This document shows positions 8,135 through 17,640 of a stretch of 54,705 nt of DNA, piece after piece. How positions within the stretch are numbered: position 1 is the first letter of the stretch; each line of letters begins with the position of its first letter. Source of the DNA: Acidobacteriota bacterium (lineage in GTDB: Bacteria; Acidobacteriota; Blastocatellia; Pyrinomonadales; Pyrinomonadaceae); contig QHXQ01000044.1 of assembly GCA_003223935.1 (NCBI GenBank), forward strand, positions 1 to 54,705, written 5' to 3'. Under the pieces are notes generated by a model, which saw only the letters and a program-made list of their open reading frames with translations, was not told where the DNA came from and searched no databases. The position numbers and the translations under genes were made by a program.

Positions 8135-8929
8135 ATGAAGATCACGAGCCGACAGAATCCACTTGTCCAACACGCACGCGCGGTGCGCGACGGCCGCGAG
8201 CCTGAATTGATCTTCGTCGAGGGCGTGCGTCTGGCTGAAGAAGCGACAAGCGCGGGACTGCAATTCGAGGTCGCCTTCTACACGAACAGAGTTGCGCGTG
8301 ACGAACGCGGCGGACGCTTGCTTGATGCTTTACGAAAGGCCAACACGCGCGTCGTCGAAGTCAGCGAGAGCGTCTTTGCGTCTGTCGCCGACACCCAGAG
8401 TCCGCAAGGTCTCGCGCTGCTCGCACAGAGACCGCGCGCAGATCGAAGCGCGTTCGAGGCGGCGCAACAAGGCGTGCCGCTTGTGGTCGTTCTGCACCGC
8501 ATCAACAATCCGGCGAACGCGGGCGCGATGCTGCGTGTGGCGGAGGCGGCCGGCGCGAGCGGCGTGGTGGCGACCGCAGACTCGACCGATCTCTTCGCGC
8601 CGAAGGCGCTGCGCGGGGCAATGGGATCGGCTTTTCGGTTGCCGCTCTGGTTGAACGCTCGTTTTGAAGATGCGCTTGCGTGGTGCAAGGCTCACAGCAT
8701 CAGCACAGTCGCCACAGACTTGCGCGCAGCCGACAAGCACACGGACATAGACTGGACAAGCCCGCGCGCGATCATCTTGGGCGCAGAGGCGGGCGGACTT
8801 ACTGATGATGAGACGGCCGCGGCAACTGCGCGCATACGCATCCCTATGCGCGCGCCCGTCGAAAGCCTTAACGTCACGACGGCGCTCGCAGTCGTGCTCT
8901 ACGAGGCCGCGCGCCAACGCGCACGATGA
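8135..8929 (+). CDS. SpoU/TrmH-family RNA 2'-O-methyltransferase
   Basis: A 264-aa SPOUT-class methyltransferase that would use SAM to methylate a ribose in rRNA or tRNA. The N-terminal substrate-binding domain (residues 1-95, ITSRQNPLVQHARAVRDGR, FVEGVRLAEEA) is followed by the trefoil-knot domain with HRINNPANAGAMLRVAEAAG (motif 1), ILGAEAGGL (motif 2) and IPMRAPVESLNVTTALAVVLYE (motif 3). The layout matches RlmB/TsnR-type enzymes, but the target nucleotide cannot be told from sequence. The start at 8135 has GAGG upstream. Confidence 0.9.
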   Translation: MKITSRQNPLVQHARAVRDGREPELIFVEGVRLAEEATSAGLQFEVAFYTNRVARDERGGRLLDALRKANTRVVEVSESVFASVADTQSPQGLALLAQRPRADRSAFEAAQQGVPLVVVLHRINNPANAGAMLRVAEAAGASGVVATADSTDLFAPKALRGAMGSAFRLPLWLNARFEDALAWCKAHSISTVATDLRAADKHTDIDWTSPRAIILGAEAGGLTDDETAAATARIRIPMRAPVESLNVTTALAVVLYEAARQRAR

Positions 8930-8943
8930 GATTAAGTTCGTGC

Positions 8944-9711
8944 TCATTCGGGTACGAGCGCGAGGCGAAAGCCTGCGAGCGTCCAGTCGGTTTCGAGTTC
9001 GACTTCGTTGATGTAGGAAAAATCGCCGGGCGCGTTGCAGCCGACGGCGTAGCAGGTGGCGTTGCCCTGTTCGTCTCGATAAAAACCAAGTTCGAGCGTT
9101 TCGGTCTCGCTCCATTCCGGGTGAAAGAGCGTGCCGATGAAATTGAAGATGGCGGGCGGGCAGACGGTCAGGCGATAACCTTGCGGCAACAGCCGGCGCG
9201 CGCGCCAGTCTTCATTGACGACGCGGACGAATTCGCGGAGCGAGATGTAGTTGTGCGCGTAGCGTGTGGCGTTCGTCAGTCCTGCGCGTCCCATGTAGTA
9301 AGCGAAGGGATCGGCAGAGGCGTCGAAGCCGTAAGGGGTGCCGTAGAACTGCCGGTTGCCGGGCAGATAGCGCGGCTTCTGCGTCGTCTCCACACCGACG
9401 ATGCGGCCTTGATGTTTCGCGTGCCCTTTGGCGAGCACCTCGCGGTAACTGGGCGCATGATCGCGCGGGTGCGCAAACTCGCGCGGAGCCATACGATAGA
9501 AACGCGCCACATATTGATCGTCGAAGGGCACGACCGTGTCCGCCGGAATGATATGCCATTCGATGTGGAACCGCGCGAGCCGCGCAAACAACTCCGACGG
9601 TAGTTCAGGAGCCGCCGTGTCTGATGACAGCAACTCTGTGTCCGGCCCAAGTTGAAAAGCTTCACGTAGCTTCTCCGTGCGTGCGCTCAGTTCGTCGTCC
9701 ATGCGCTCCAC
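8944..9711 (-). CDS. Conserved-looking protein of unknown function
   Basis: A 255-aa soluble protein, convergent with the SpoU gene. It has no signal peptide, membrane segment or motif I recognise. Residues are rich in aromatics (HIEWHIIPADTVVPFDDQYVARFYR; GFDASADPFAYYMGRAG; PAIFNFIGTLFHPEWSETE) and look like a folded globular protein rather than a shadow frame. Codon use matches the neighbours and no long competing frame lies opposite. ATG 9702 (fourth residue) is an alternative start. No functional assignment is made. Confidence 0.7.
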   Translation of the reverse strand: MERMDDELSARTEKLREAFQLGPDTELLSSDTAAPELPSELFARLARFHIEWHIIPADTVVPFDDQYVARFYRMAPREFAHPRDHAPSYREVLAKGHAKHQGRIVGVETTQKPRYLPGNRQFYGTPYGFDASADPFAYYMGRAGLTNATRYAHNYISLREFVRVVNEDWRARRLLPQGYRLTVCPPAIFNFIGTLFHPEWSETETLELGFYRDEQGNATCYAVGCNAPGDFSYINEVELETDWTLAGFRLALVPE

Positions 9712-9947
9712 CCTTTTCGCATCACTTCTGAAAGAAATTGATCACAGGATATTCGCAAGATAACTATTCCCGCGCCCGTTTACCAGCTATAATTCTATTT
9801 CCATTTCCCCAATGATGTAACCGGCAGAGCGGGCGCGCGCCTCTGCTGCGGCGGGCGCACTTGATATTTTATCGTAAGCAGAAAACTGTAACCGGGCGCA
9901 ATTAACCAACGTCTTTTATTGAAGTAACAGGGAAACGTTTCGTACTT
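9712..9947 (+). promoter_or_regulatory. Divergent gap with a possible promoter for the efflux operon
   Basis: The 236-base gap is clearly more AT-rich than its neighbours. It contains TATAAT at 9788-9793, about 155 bases before the adaptor ATG. The -35 region (TATTCC) is poor. No operator palindrome was obvious. Confidence 0.3.
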
Positions 9948-11285
9948 ATGCCATCTTCTCTCGCACATAAATTATCCACGCCTTTAATCGCCGGAGGTGC
10001 GCTGCTCTGCGCCTTGTTGTTGCCCTCTGCTTGTTCGCGGACTGATACAACTCAGGTCAAACAAACCAGACAGGGGCAGTCGGGCGCAGCGCAGGCGGCG
10101 GAAGCGCCGCCCGTCGCAGTCACAACGGCCCGCGCCACCGTGCGCGAAGTACCTTCGACCATCGAAGCCACCGGCAGCCTCGCGGCTAATGAGACCTCCG
10201 ACGTCGCGCCGCAGACTTCAGGTCAGGTCGCATACACGCCGGTCAGCGCCGGCGCGTTCGTGCATCGGGGCGATGTCATCGCACGGCTGAATGAAAAGGA
10301 CGCGCGGCTGCGGCTGCAACAGGCACAGGCCGGCGCGCAGCAGGCCGCTGCGGCCGTGCGCCAAGCCGAAGCGCGGCTCGGTCTCGGCCCGAACGGCCGC
10401 TTCGACGCAAGTGCGATCCCAGAAGTGAGAGCGGCGGCGGCGGCCTATCAAGCGGCCCTTGCGCAACAACAACTCGCCGAAGCCAACGCCCGCCGTTATG
10501 CCAATCTGGTCGAGACGGGCGACGTGGCGCGCAGCGTCTATGATCAGTATCGCACGCAGGCCGACACGGCACGGGCGCAGGCGAATAACGCACGCCAACA
10601 GATGGAGATGGCCGTCAACGGCGCGCGCCAGAACAATCAAGCGATCCAGACGGCGCAGGCCGCGCTCGAAGGCACCCGCGCGCAAGTGGCCATCGCAGAG
10701 AAGGCCGTAGCCGACACGACCATACGCGCGCCGTATCCGGGCTACGTCAGTGCGCGCCCCATCGCCGTCGGCGAGTACGTGACGACCGCTTCAGTCATCG
10801 CCACGATCCTGTTGACCAACCCGCTCAAGCTGCAACTGCAAGTGCCGGAAGGCGACGCACCGAAGGTGCACGTCGGCATGGCCGTATCGCTCTCGGTTGA
10901 CGCTTATCCAGATCGAAAATTTGCGGGCCGCGTCTCGGCGATCAATCCAGCGGTTGATCCTACGTCGCGCTCGGTCATGGTCGAGGCTGAAGTTGACAAT
11001 CCCGACAACGCGCTTCGCTCAGGTATGTTTGCCACCGCGCGCATTACTCTGCCCGGCGGCAGTCAGAGCGTCTTCGTGCCCCGCGAAGCAGTCTTTAATG
11101 ATCAGAACACCAACTCGTATCGCGCCTTCGTGCTGCAAAACGGCACGGCGCACCTGCGTATCGTGCAAATCGGTGATGAAGAGAACGGCTGGTTGCAGAT
11201 TCTCTCCGGCGTGCAGGGCGATGAGGTGGTCGCGACGAGCAACTTGCAACAACTCTACGAGGGCGCGAAGGTGCAGCAGCAATAA
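9948..11285 (+). CDS. RND efflux periplasmic adaptor (membrane fusion) lipoprotein
   Basis: Links the inner-membrane RND pump to the outer-membrane channel. The 445-aa protein has a lipoprotein signal peptide ending at the lipobox LPSAC, then a HlyD/AcrA-type order. A first half-lipoyl segment (VAPQTSGQVAYTPVSAGAFVHRGDVIARL) is followed by a long Ala/Gln-rich coiled-coil hairpin (about 130-235), a second half-lipoyl segment (TIRAPYPGYVSARPIAVGEYV), and the beta-barrel and membrane-proximal domains. It is the first gene of a five-gene plus-strand operon. The spacer to the pump gene holds an inverted repeat (11300-11339). The substrate is unknown. Confidence 0.93.
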   Translation: MPSSLAHKLSTPLIAGGALLCALLLPSACSRTDTTQVKQTRQGQSGAAQAAEAPPVAVTTARATVREVPSTIEATGSLAANETSDVAPQTSGQVAYTPVSAGAFVHRGDVIARLNEKDARLRLQQAQAGAQQAAAAVRQAEARLGLGPNGRFDASAIPEVRAAAAAYQAALAQQQLAEANARRYANLVETGDVARSVYDQYRTQADTARAQANNARQQMEMAVNGARQNNQAIQTAQAALEGTRAQVAIAEKAVADTTIRAPYPGYVSARPIAVGEYVTTASVIATILLTNPLKLQLQVPEGDAPKVHVGMAVSLSVDAYPDRKFAGRVSAINPAVDPTSRSVMVEAEVDNPDNALRSGMFATARITLPGGSQSVFVPREAVFNDQNTNSYRAFVLQNGTAHLRIVQIGDEENGWLQILSGVQGDEVVATSNLQQLYEGAKVQQQ

Positions 11286-11299
11286 GTCCAAAGCCCCAG

Positions 11300-11339
11300 G
11301 TCCAATGTCCAACGTCGAAAGCGACATTAGACATTGGAC
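11300..11339. repeat. Inverted repeat in the adaptor-pump spacer
   Basis: Arms 11300-11317 and 11322-11339 (GTCCAATGTCCAACGTCG against its near-complement, 16 of 18 matching) enclose a 4-base loop. It is placed between two co-directional genes, 26 bases before the pump start. Confidence 0.7.
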
Positions 11340-11365
11340 ATCGGGCATTGGAGATTGAACTTATT

Positions 11366-14300
11366 ATGCAGAAATTAGCAGAGATTTGCGTCCGCCGGCC
11401 CGTCTTCGCCACCGTGATCATCTTGGCGTTGACGGTCATCGGTGGCTTCTCTTTCTTCACGCTCGGCGTGGATCGCTTTCCGAAGATCGACATTCCGACC
11501 GTCTCCGTGACGACAACCAACACGGGGGCTGCGCCGCAGGAGATGGAGACCGAAGTGACGGACGTGCTCGAAGGCGCGGTCAACACCGCGACCGGCATTG
11601 ACGAGTTGCGTTCGTCTTCCAGCACCGGCCGTTCATCCATCACGATCAGCTTCGATCTCTCGAAAGACCCGGACGTGGCCACGCAGGAGGTGCGCGACAA
11701 GGTCAATACCGTCCTCAATCGCCTGCCGACCACAGCCGATCCGCCGATCATCCAAAAATCCGATCCGGACGCGACGCCCATCCTGCTCTACTCGATGACG
11801 GGGCCGTACTCCGTCTTGCAGTTGACCGACATCGCCAACAATCAGATCAACAAGCGGCTGCAATCGGCTTACGGCGTCGGCGACATCTTCATCTACGGCG
11901 CGCGCCTGCGCCAGATCAACATCCATCTCGATCCAGCGAAACTGCGCGCCTACAATCTCTCGACCGTTGACGTGGCGAACGCTCTGCGGGCGCAGAATCT
12001 GGAACTGCCGGGCGGGCGCGTCAACGAAGGCGCAAAGACCGTGACGCTGCGCACGATGAGTCGCGTGTCGAAGGTCGAAGAGTTCAACGACCTTGTCGTC
12101 GCTAATAAGAACAACTATTCGGTTAAGATCAGCGACATCGGTTCGGTGGAAGATAGCGGCGTTGACCCCAGTTCGATCTCAAGCTTGAACGGCGGCGCGG
12201 CCGTCACGCTGGCGATCCGCAAGCAATCCGGCGCAAACACCATACAGGTCATCAACGCCGTCAAGCAGCGTATGAACGAGGTCATCCCGACTTTGCCGCA
12301 CGATCTCAAGTTCGCCATCATCCGCGATCAATCCGAGTTCATCGAAAACTCGCTGCACGCGATTGAGGAGCACTTGATTATCGGCGGCCTCTTAGCCGCG
12401 CTCGTCGTCTTTATCTTCTTGTGGAATTTCCGCTCGACGATCATTTCAGCGATTGCGATCCCGACTTCGATCATCGCTGCCTTCGCCTTCCTCGCCGCGT
12501 TCGGCTATACGCTCAATCAAATGACGATGCTCGCCTTGACCTTGATGGTCGGCATCGTGATTGACGACGCGATTGTCGTGCTGGAGAACATCTATCGCTT
12601 CGTCGAAGAGAAAGGGATGCACCCGTTTCAAGCGGCGATTGAAGGCACGCGCGAGATCGGGCTGGCCGTGCTCGCCACGACCTTGAGCTTGCTCGCGGTC
12701 TTCCTGCCCGTCGGCTTCATGGGCGGACTTGTCGGGCGCTTCATGTCGTCGTTTGGTCTGACCTCAGCCGCCGCCATCGCCGTCTCGCTCCTCGTCTCGT
12801 TCACCTTAACGCCGATGCTCGCGGCGCGCTGGATCAAGACGAAGAAAGAAGAACCGCTGCCCGCCGGCCCCGTCGCTTTCGCGGCGTCAGGCAAAGGCAC
12901 TGGGCCGGATGATGAGCAGCCCGAAGAACATGCTGAGAAGGCGCACGAACAATCGTCGAAAGAGTCGCGCTTCTATCGCCCGATTGATCGCACTTACAAG
13001 TGGCTGCTCGAATGGTCAATGGCGCACCGCTGGGTGGTCGGGTTGGTCAGTTTGTTGGTCATCATCTCGATCTATCCGATGTACAAGCTCGTGGGGATCA
13101 ACTTGTTGCCTGACGAAGACGAATCGTCTTTGCAAGTCTCCTTGCGCGCGCCCCAAGGCACGAGCCTTCCGGCGACGCAGTCTGTGCTCGATCACCTTGC
13201 GCGCGACATACGCGAACAGATTCCCGGCGTCGAAGCGACGCTCGCCATTGCAGGCTTCGGCGGCTCGGCTTCGCCTAATACCGGCAGCATCAACGTGCGG
13301 TTGAAACCAATTAATCAACGTGCGCTCTCGCAAACCGACATCATTCAGCGCATACGTCAACTCGCAAAGCGTTATCCCAAAGAATTGGTCATCGGCGCAT
13401 CGCCTTATTCGTCCATCTCCGGCGCGATTGGCGGCGGGCGCACTTCCGCGCTCGCCTTCTACATCACCGGCCCAGACCTGCAAAAACTTGACGAGTATTC
13501 AAAGGCTTTGCTTGAGAAGATCAAAGGCAATCCGAACATCCTCGACGCCGACCGCTCGCTCGTGCTCGGCAACCCTGAGACACGCGTCTATATTGATCGG
13601 CAACGCGCGGCTGACTTAGGCGTGCGCGCGGGCGACGTGGCCCAAACTCTCAGCACGATGGTGGCCGGCTCGAAGGTGACGACCTACAGCGAAGGCTCTG
13701 ATCAATATGATGTCGTCTTAATGGCAAGCGAGCCGTTCCGGGAGAACACAGACTTGCTTAGTCAGTTGACCGTGCCTTCGTCTAAGGGCGGAACGATTGA
13801 ACTCGCCAAAGTCGTCCGGCTTGAAGACGCAACTGCGCCGTCCTCGATTGATCGCATCAACCGGCAGAGGCAAGTGACGATCACGGCCTCCGTTGCACCG
13901 AGTGGATCGGAGGCTGAGGCGCTCAAGGCGCTGCAAACGGCCGCCGCGCAACTCGGCATGGAGCAAGGCTACACGACCGGCGTAACCGGACAATCGAAAC
14001 AGTTGGGTCAGGCGAACTACTATTTCATGCTCGCCTTCATCTTGTCGTTCATCTTCATGTACCTTGTGCTCGCGGCGCAGTTTGAATCGTTCATCCACCC
14101 TGTCACGATCTTGTTGACGCTGCCGCTCGCGATCCCCTTTGCGTTGCTCTCGACCTTCATCGCCGGGCAGAAGCTCAACATCTTCTCGGCGCTCGGCATC
14201 CTCGTGCTCTTCGGCATCGTCAAGAAGAACGCGATCCTGCAAATCTCCCACACGAACGATCTGCGGGCGCACGGCATGGAGCGTTACAGCGCGATCATTC

Positions 14301-14686
14301 AAGCCAACCGCGACCGTCTGCGCCCGATCTTGATGACGACCATCGCGCTCGTCGCCGGCATGATCCCGCTCATCGTCGGGCGTGGCGCAGGCGCAGCGAC
14401 CAACCGTTCAATCGGCGTGTTAGTCGTCGGCGGGCAATCGCTCTGTCTGCTCCTGACGCTCTTGGCTGTGCCCGTCTTCTATTCGCTCTTCGAGGACGCG
14501 AGCGAATCGCGTGTGTGGAGCTACGTTGGCACGCATTACAGCACATTCGCCGGTGGCGTGCGCCGACGCTTCGCGGGCGGTTGGACGGCCTTCGCGCATC
14601 TTTTCACGCGCACGCGCAAACAACCCGAGCCGCGCCCGGCGCGACCTCGGAAGGATAAGTATGCGGATCAAGCTTCGGGTGATTGA
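11366..14686 (+). CDS. RND multidrug/metabolite efflux pump, inner-membrane subunit (AcrB/MdtB type)
   Basis: A proton-driven transporter of about 1106 aa with 12 expected membrane segments and two large periplasmic loops. Recognisable segments are the N-terminal helix (RRPVFATVIILALTVIGGF), PKIDIPTVSVTT, the TM4 stretch LMVGIVIDDAIVVLENIYR holding the proton-relay Asp pair, and the C-terminal half with LGIVKKNAILQISH-like LFGIVKKNAIL. A charged cytoplasmic insert of about 40 residues (KKEEPLPAGPVAF to HEQSSKESR) precedes TM7, and the C-terminus is a basic tail. The ATG at 11366 is preferred over the TTG at 11348, which lies in the spacer. Its end overlaps the channel gene by 26 bases. Confidence 0.95.
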   Translation: MQKLAEICVRRPVFATVIILALTVIGGFSFFTLGVDRFPKIDIPTVSVTTTNTGAAPQEMETEVTDVLEGAVNTATGIDELRSSSSTGRSSITISFDLSKDPDVATQEVRDKVNTVLNRLPTTADPPIIQKSDPDATPILLYSMTGPYSVLQLTDIANNQINKRLQSAYGVGDIFIYGARLRQINIHLDPAKLRAYNLSTVDVANALRAQNLELPGGRVNEGAKTVTLRTMSRVSKVEEFNDLVVANKNNYSVKISDIGSVEDSGVDPSSISSLNGGAAVTLAIRKQSGANTIQVINAVKQRMNEVIPTLPHDLKFAIIRDQSEFIENSLHAIEEHLIIGGLLAALVVFIFLWNFRSTIISAIAIPTSIIAAFAFLAAFGYTLNQMTMLALTLMVGIVIDDAIVVLENIYRFVEEKGMHPFQAAIEGTREIGLAVLATTLSLLAVFLPVGFMGGLVGRFMSSFGLTSAAAIAVSLLVSFTLTPMLAARWIKTKKEEPLPAGPVAFAASGKGTGPDDEQPEEHAEKAHEQSSKESRFYRPIDRTYKWLLEWSMAHRWVVGLVSLLVIISIYPMYKLVGINLLPDEDESSLQVSLRAPQGTSLPATQSVLDHLARDIREQIPGVEATLAIAGFGGSASPNTGSINVRLKPINQRALSQTDIIQRIRQLAKRYPKELVIGASPYSSISGAIGGGRTSALAFYITGPDLQKLDEYSKALLEKIKGNPNILDADRSLVLGNPETRVYIDRQRAADLGVRAGDVAQTLSTMVAGSKVTTYSEGSDQYDVVLMASEPFRENTDLLSQLTVPSSKGGTIELAKVVRLEDATAPSSIDRINRQRQVTITASVAPSGSEAEALKALQTAAAQLGMEQGYTTGVTGQSKQLGQANYYFMLAFILSFIFMYLVLAAQFESFIHPVTILLTLPLAIPFALLSTFIAGQKLNIFSALGILVLFGIVKKNAILQISHTNDLRAHGMERYSAIIQANRDRLRPILMTTIALVAGMIPLIVGRGAGAATNRSIGVLVVGGQSLCLLLTLLAVPVFYSLFEDASESRVWSYVGTHYSTFAGGVRRRFAGGWTAFAHLFTRTRKQPEPRPARPRKDKYADQASGD

Positions 14687-16976
14687 CGTGATGCCAAGCA
14701 CGACACGCAACGTAAGAAAGAGTTGGCCACAGATGCTTCGATCTAAACTCAGCTACGCTCTCTTCGGTCTGCTATTGCTCTGCGCGCCCCTCTGTGTCGC
14801 GGCGCAAGAGTCGCCACAGCCGACGCCGACGACCGCGCCGACGCCGACAGCTTCACCATCGCCCCAGTCGCCACCCGCAGGCACGAACACGCAACAACAG
14901 CTTCCGCCCAACGCGGCTGGTTCGACCGTGCGACCCGGCAACGAGGCGCAGCAGAGCACGCAGCCGCAGCCCGTGCCGCAGCAACAACAGCAGCAGACAA
15001 CGCCCAACACACAAGGGCCGCGCCCAACCACGCCGCAGATTCAAAACCCGACGAACCCAACTAGCGGCTTACCCACAACCGCGAATCCGGTTGGCACAGC
15101 CGCGCCGCAGCAAGGCGCACCCACCACGACAACGACCGGCACGGGCCAAACAGGTGTGCCGCTTGCGCCCGGCCAGAACGTCGGCACGTCGCCTATCGCG
15201 CCCGCGCAGTTGCCGCCTGAGCCGCCGCCCGTCGCGCCCAACTATCAAGCGCCCGCGCGCCCGCTGCCCGCGCCCGACCGCGTCGGCGTCAACGTCAACG
15301 ATCAGTTGCCGCTCGCCTTGAATGATGCGATTGCCCTCGCGCTCAAGAACAGCAACGACATTGACGAATCGCGGATCAACGTGCAGATCGCCGAGTTCAA
15401 TCTATTGGCAGCCCGCGGCGTCTATGATCCGCTCTTCTCCTCCGAAGACTACTATGAGCGCAGCACGACGCCGACCAGTTCATCCATCGGCGGCGGCGGC
15501 ACGCGCGGTGCGGTCACACAAGTTGACGAGACCGGCTCGGCGCGCTTGGGCGGCTTCTCGCCCATCGCGGGCGGCTCTTATCAATTCGATTTTTCTTCGA
15601 CGCGCTTAACGACGACCAATCAGAACGTGCGCCTCAATCCGCAATTTCCCACCGCGTTCACGTTCACTTACACGCAACCGCTCTTGCGGGGCTTGCGCTT
15701 CGACGCGAATCGCCACGGGATCGAAGTGGCGAAGAAAAATCTCTCGCTCACCGACGCGCAGTTTCGGCAGCAAGTGATTGACGTGATCACACAGGTCGAG
15801 CAGGCTTACTGGGATTTGGTCTTCGCTTTGCGCAACCTGCAAGTTCAGATCGACGCCGTCAAGCAAGCGCGCTTGCAGGTCGAGAGTAATCAACGCCTCG
15901 TCCAACAAGGCGTGCTCGCGCCGATTGACATCGTGGCGGCGACCACGCAGGTGACGACCTTCGAGCAGAACGTCTATACCGCGCAGCAAGCGGTCACGCG
16001 GGCCGAAAACACTTTGAAGACGCTGATGCTGCCCAATCGGCTCGACGCAATGTGGGGTCGCGCGTTGACGCCTATCACGCCGGTTAATTTGGAAGCGCCG
16101 CGCGTGCCGCTTGAGCAAGCCGTTCAGTCCGCGCTCGCCAGCCGGCCCGAACTTGCGCAACTCCGAACGAACGCGGACATCAATCAACTCGACGTGCGTT
16201 ATTTCCGCGACCTGACCAAACCGCAGATCAATCTCGTCGGCACGTACACCTCAGACGGTCTCGCGGGCCGGCTCGTGGTGCCCAGTCAGAACTCTTCGAC
16301 CAGCTCAACTCTTGTGCTCACTGATCGCGTCAACCAATTATCGGCGCTCGCCGGGCTGCCGCCGCTCACGGTCACGTCCACGACCACGACGGTTGCGCCG
16401 CAACTGATTGGCGGTTACACGCAATCTCTACGCAACCTGCTTGAGCAACGCTACCCGACGGCGCGGATCGGCGTGACCATCTCGCTGCCTTTGCGCAATC
16501 GTACGGCGGAAGCAAACCTTGGCCGGACGCTCGCGCAAGGTCATCAGCTCAAAGATCAACTCGCGCAGACCGAACAGATCATCGAGGCAGACGTGCGCAA
16601 CACTTTGCAAGCGGTGCGCTCAGCCGAAGCGCGGCGCGCGGCGGCGGCCGCCGCGCGCTCGTCAGCCGAGCAACAATATGCCAGCGAGCAGCGCCAGTTT
16701 CGCGCGGGCACGACGACAGTCTTTCTCGTTCTGCAACGGCAGACAGAGTTACTGAGCGCGCGGGCCAACGAACTGCAAGCGCAGACCGATCTCAACAAAG
16801 CCATCTCTGATTTCCAACGCGCCACCGGCAACACACTCGAAGTCAATCACGTCGCCGTGCGCACAGACACGCGCCAACTCGAACAGCGCACGCTTGACGC
16901 TGACACGCTCGGCACAGAGACCACGACGCGCACGCTTGCGCCCAACGCCGCGACAAACATCAACAATCGTCCATGA
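14661..16976 (+). CDS. TolC-family outer-membrane efflux channel
   Basis: Forms the outer-membrane exit duct for the pump. The signal peptide (SKLSYALFGLLLLCAPLCVAAQ) is followed by an unusual region of some 140 residues made almost only of Pro, Thr, Gln, Ala and Gly, probably an unstructured periplasmic spacer. The two TolC repeats follow (NDAIALALKNSNDIDESRINVQIAEFN; coiled-coil stretches; RTAEANLGRTLAQGHQLKDQ). Length about 771 aa is well above the usual 430-500, explained by this spacer. The start at 14661 has AAGGA upstream and overlaps the pump's 3' end; ATG 14691 and 14733 are alternatives. Confidence 0.9.
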   Translation: MRIKLRVIDVMPSTTRNVRKSWPQMLRSKLSYALFGLLLLCAPLCVAAQESPQPTPTTAPTPTASPSPQSPPAGTNTQQQLPPNAAGSTVRPGNEAQQSTQPQPVPQQQQQQTTPNTQGPRPTTPQIQNPTNPTSGLPTTANPVGTAAPQQGAPTTTTTGTGQTGVPLAPGQNVGTSPIAPAQLPPEPPPVAPNYQAPARPLPAPDRVGVNVNDQLPLALNDAIALALKNSNDIDESRINVQIAEFNLLAARGVYDPLFSSEDYYERSTTPTSSSIGGGGTRGAVTQVDETGSARLGGFSPIAGGSYQFDFSSTRLTTTNQNVRLNPQFPTAFTFTYTQPLLRGLRFDANRHGIEVAKKNLSLTDAQFRQQVIDVITQVEQAYWDLVFALRNLQVQIDAVKQARLQVESNQRLVQQGVLAPIDIVAATTQVTTFEQNVYTAQQAVTRAENTLKTLMLPNRLDAMWGRALTPITPVNLEAPRVPLEQAVQSALASRPELAQLRTNADINQLDVRYFRDLTKPQINLVGTYTSDGLAGRLVVPSQNSSTSSTLVLTDRVNQLSALAGLPPLTVTSTTTTVAPQLIGGYTQSLRNLLEQRYPTARIGVTISLPLRNRTAEANLGRTLAQGHQLKDQLAQTEQIIEADVRNTLQAVRSAEARRAAAAAARSSAEQQYASEQRQFRAGTTTVFLVLQRQTELLSARANELQAQTDLNKAISDFQRATGNTLEVNHVAVRTDTRQLEQRTLDADTLGTETTTRTLAPNAATNINNRP

Positions 16977-16986
16977 GGCACAACGT

Positions 16987-17637
16987 GTGAAGCATTCAGC
17001 GTGCTCCCGGCAACAACTCAAAGCGTGCGCGTTCTCCGCCCTCTCCATCTTCGCTTGCATCGCGTTAGCGGCGTGTCGTTCGCCGCAAGCGGACGAACAG
17101 ACAGGCGACATCATCGTCGTCAACGCACCGGCCGCGGGCGTGGTGCGCCGTGTGCTTGTGAGCGAGGGCACGCGCGTTGACGCGGGCACGCCGATCATCG
17201 AGATCGCCGTCGCGCCACAGCCGCCCGTCGCTCAGCCGAGCGCGGGCGAGAGCGCAGAGTCGCGTGCGGCGAATAACGTCAGAGCCTCGCAGGCCGAGAT
17301 CGAAGCGGCGCGTGCAGAGGTCGTGCGCCACGAGGCTGAGGTGCAACGACTCACGCCTCTGGTCGCTGCGGGTCAGGCATCGCAAGCCGAACTCGACGGC
17401 GAGCGCGCGCTCTATGATCGTGCGCAACAGCGTCTGCAACAAGCACAGCAAGCGGCGCGGCAGGCGGACACGGGACTTTTGGCCGCGCGCCAACCGAGCG
17501 CAACCCTACCGCCCGTCGTGCGCGAGCAGACCGTCATGGCCACGGCCACATCTGCTGGCACTGTCCGCGTCATCAGCGCGAAAGTCGGCGACCGCGTCAC
17601 GAGCGGTCAACCTTTAGCGACGCTCAGAGGCAATTAA
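16987..17637 (+). CDS. Short HlyD/lipoyl-type lipoprotein (half-size adaptor)
   Basis: A 216-aa protein beginning with GTG at 16987 (GAGG upstream, 10 bases after the channel stop). It has a lipoprotein signal peptide (ACIALAAC). After it come a half-lipoyl motif (INV-like IIVVNAPAAGVVRRVLVSEGTRVDAGTPIIEI), an Ala/Glu/Arg-rich helical hairpin (about 95-165), and a second half-lipoyl motif (MATATSAGTVRVISAKVGDRVTSGQPLATL) at the very end. The beta-barrel and membrane-proximal domains of a normal adaptor are absent. It could be an accessory adaptor for the same pump, or dock to another inner-membrane partner such as the next gene product. Confidence 0.8.
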   Translation: MKHSACSRQQLKACAFSALSIFACIALAACRSPQADEQTGDIIVVNAPAAGVVRRVLVSEGTRVDAGTPIIEIAVAPQPPVAQPSAGESAESRAANNVRASQAEIEAARAEVVRHEAEVQRLTPLVAAGQASQAELDGERALYDRAQQRLQQAQQAARQADTGLLAARQPSATLPPVVREQTVMATATSAGTVRVISAKVGDRVTSGQPLATLRGN

Positions 17638-17640
17638 GAC

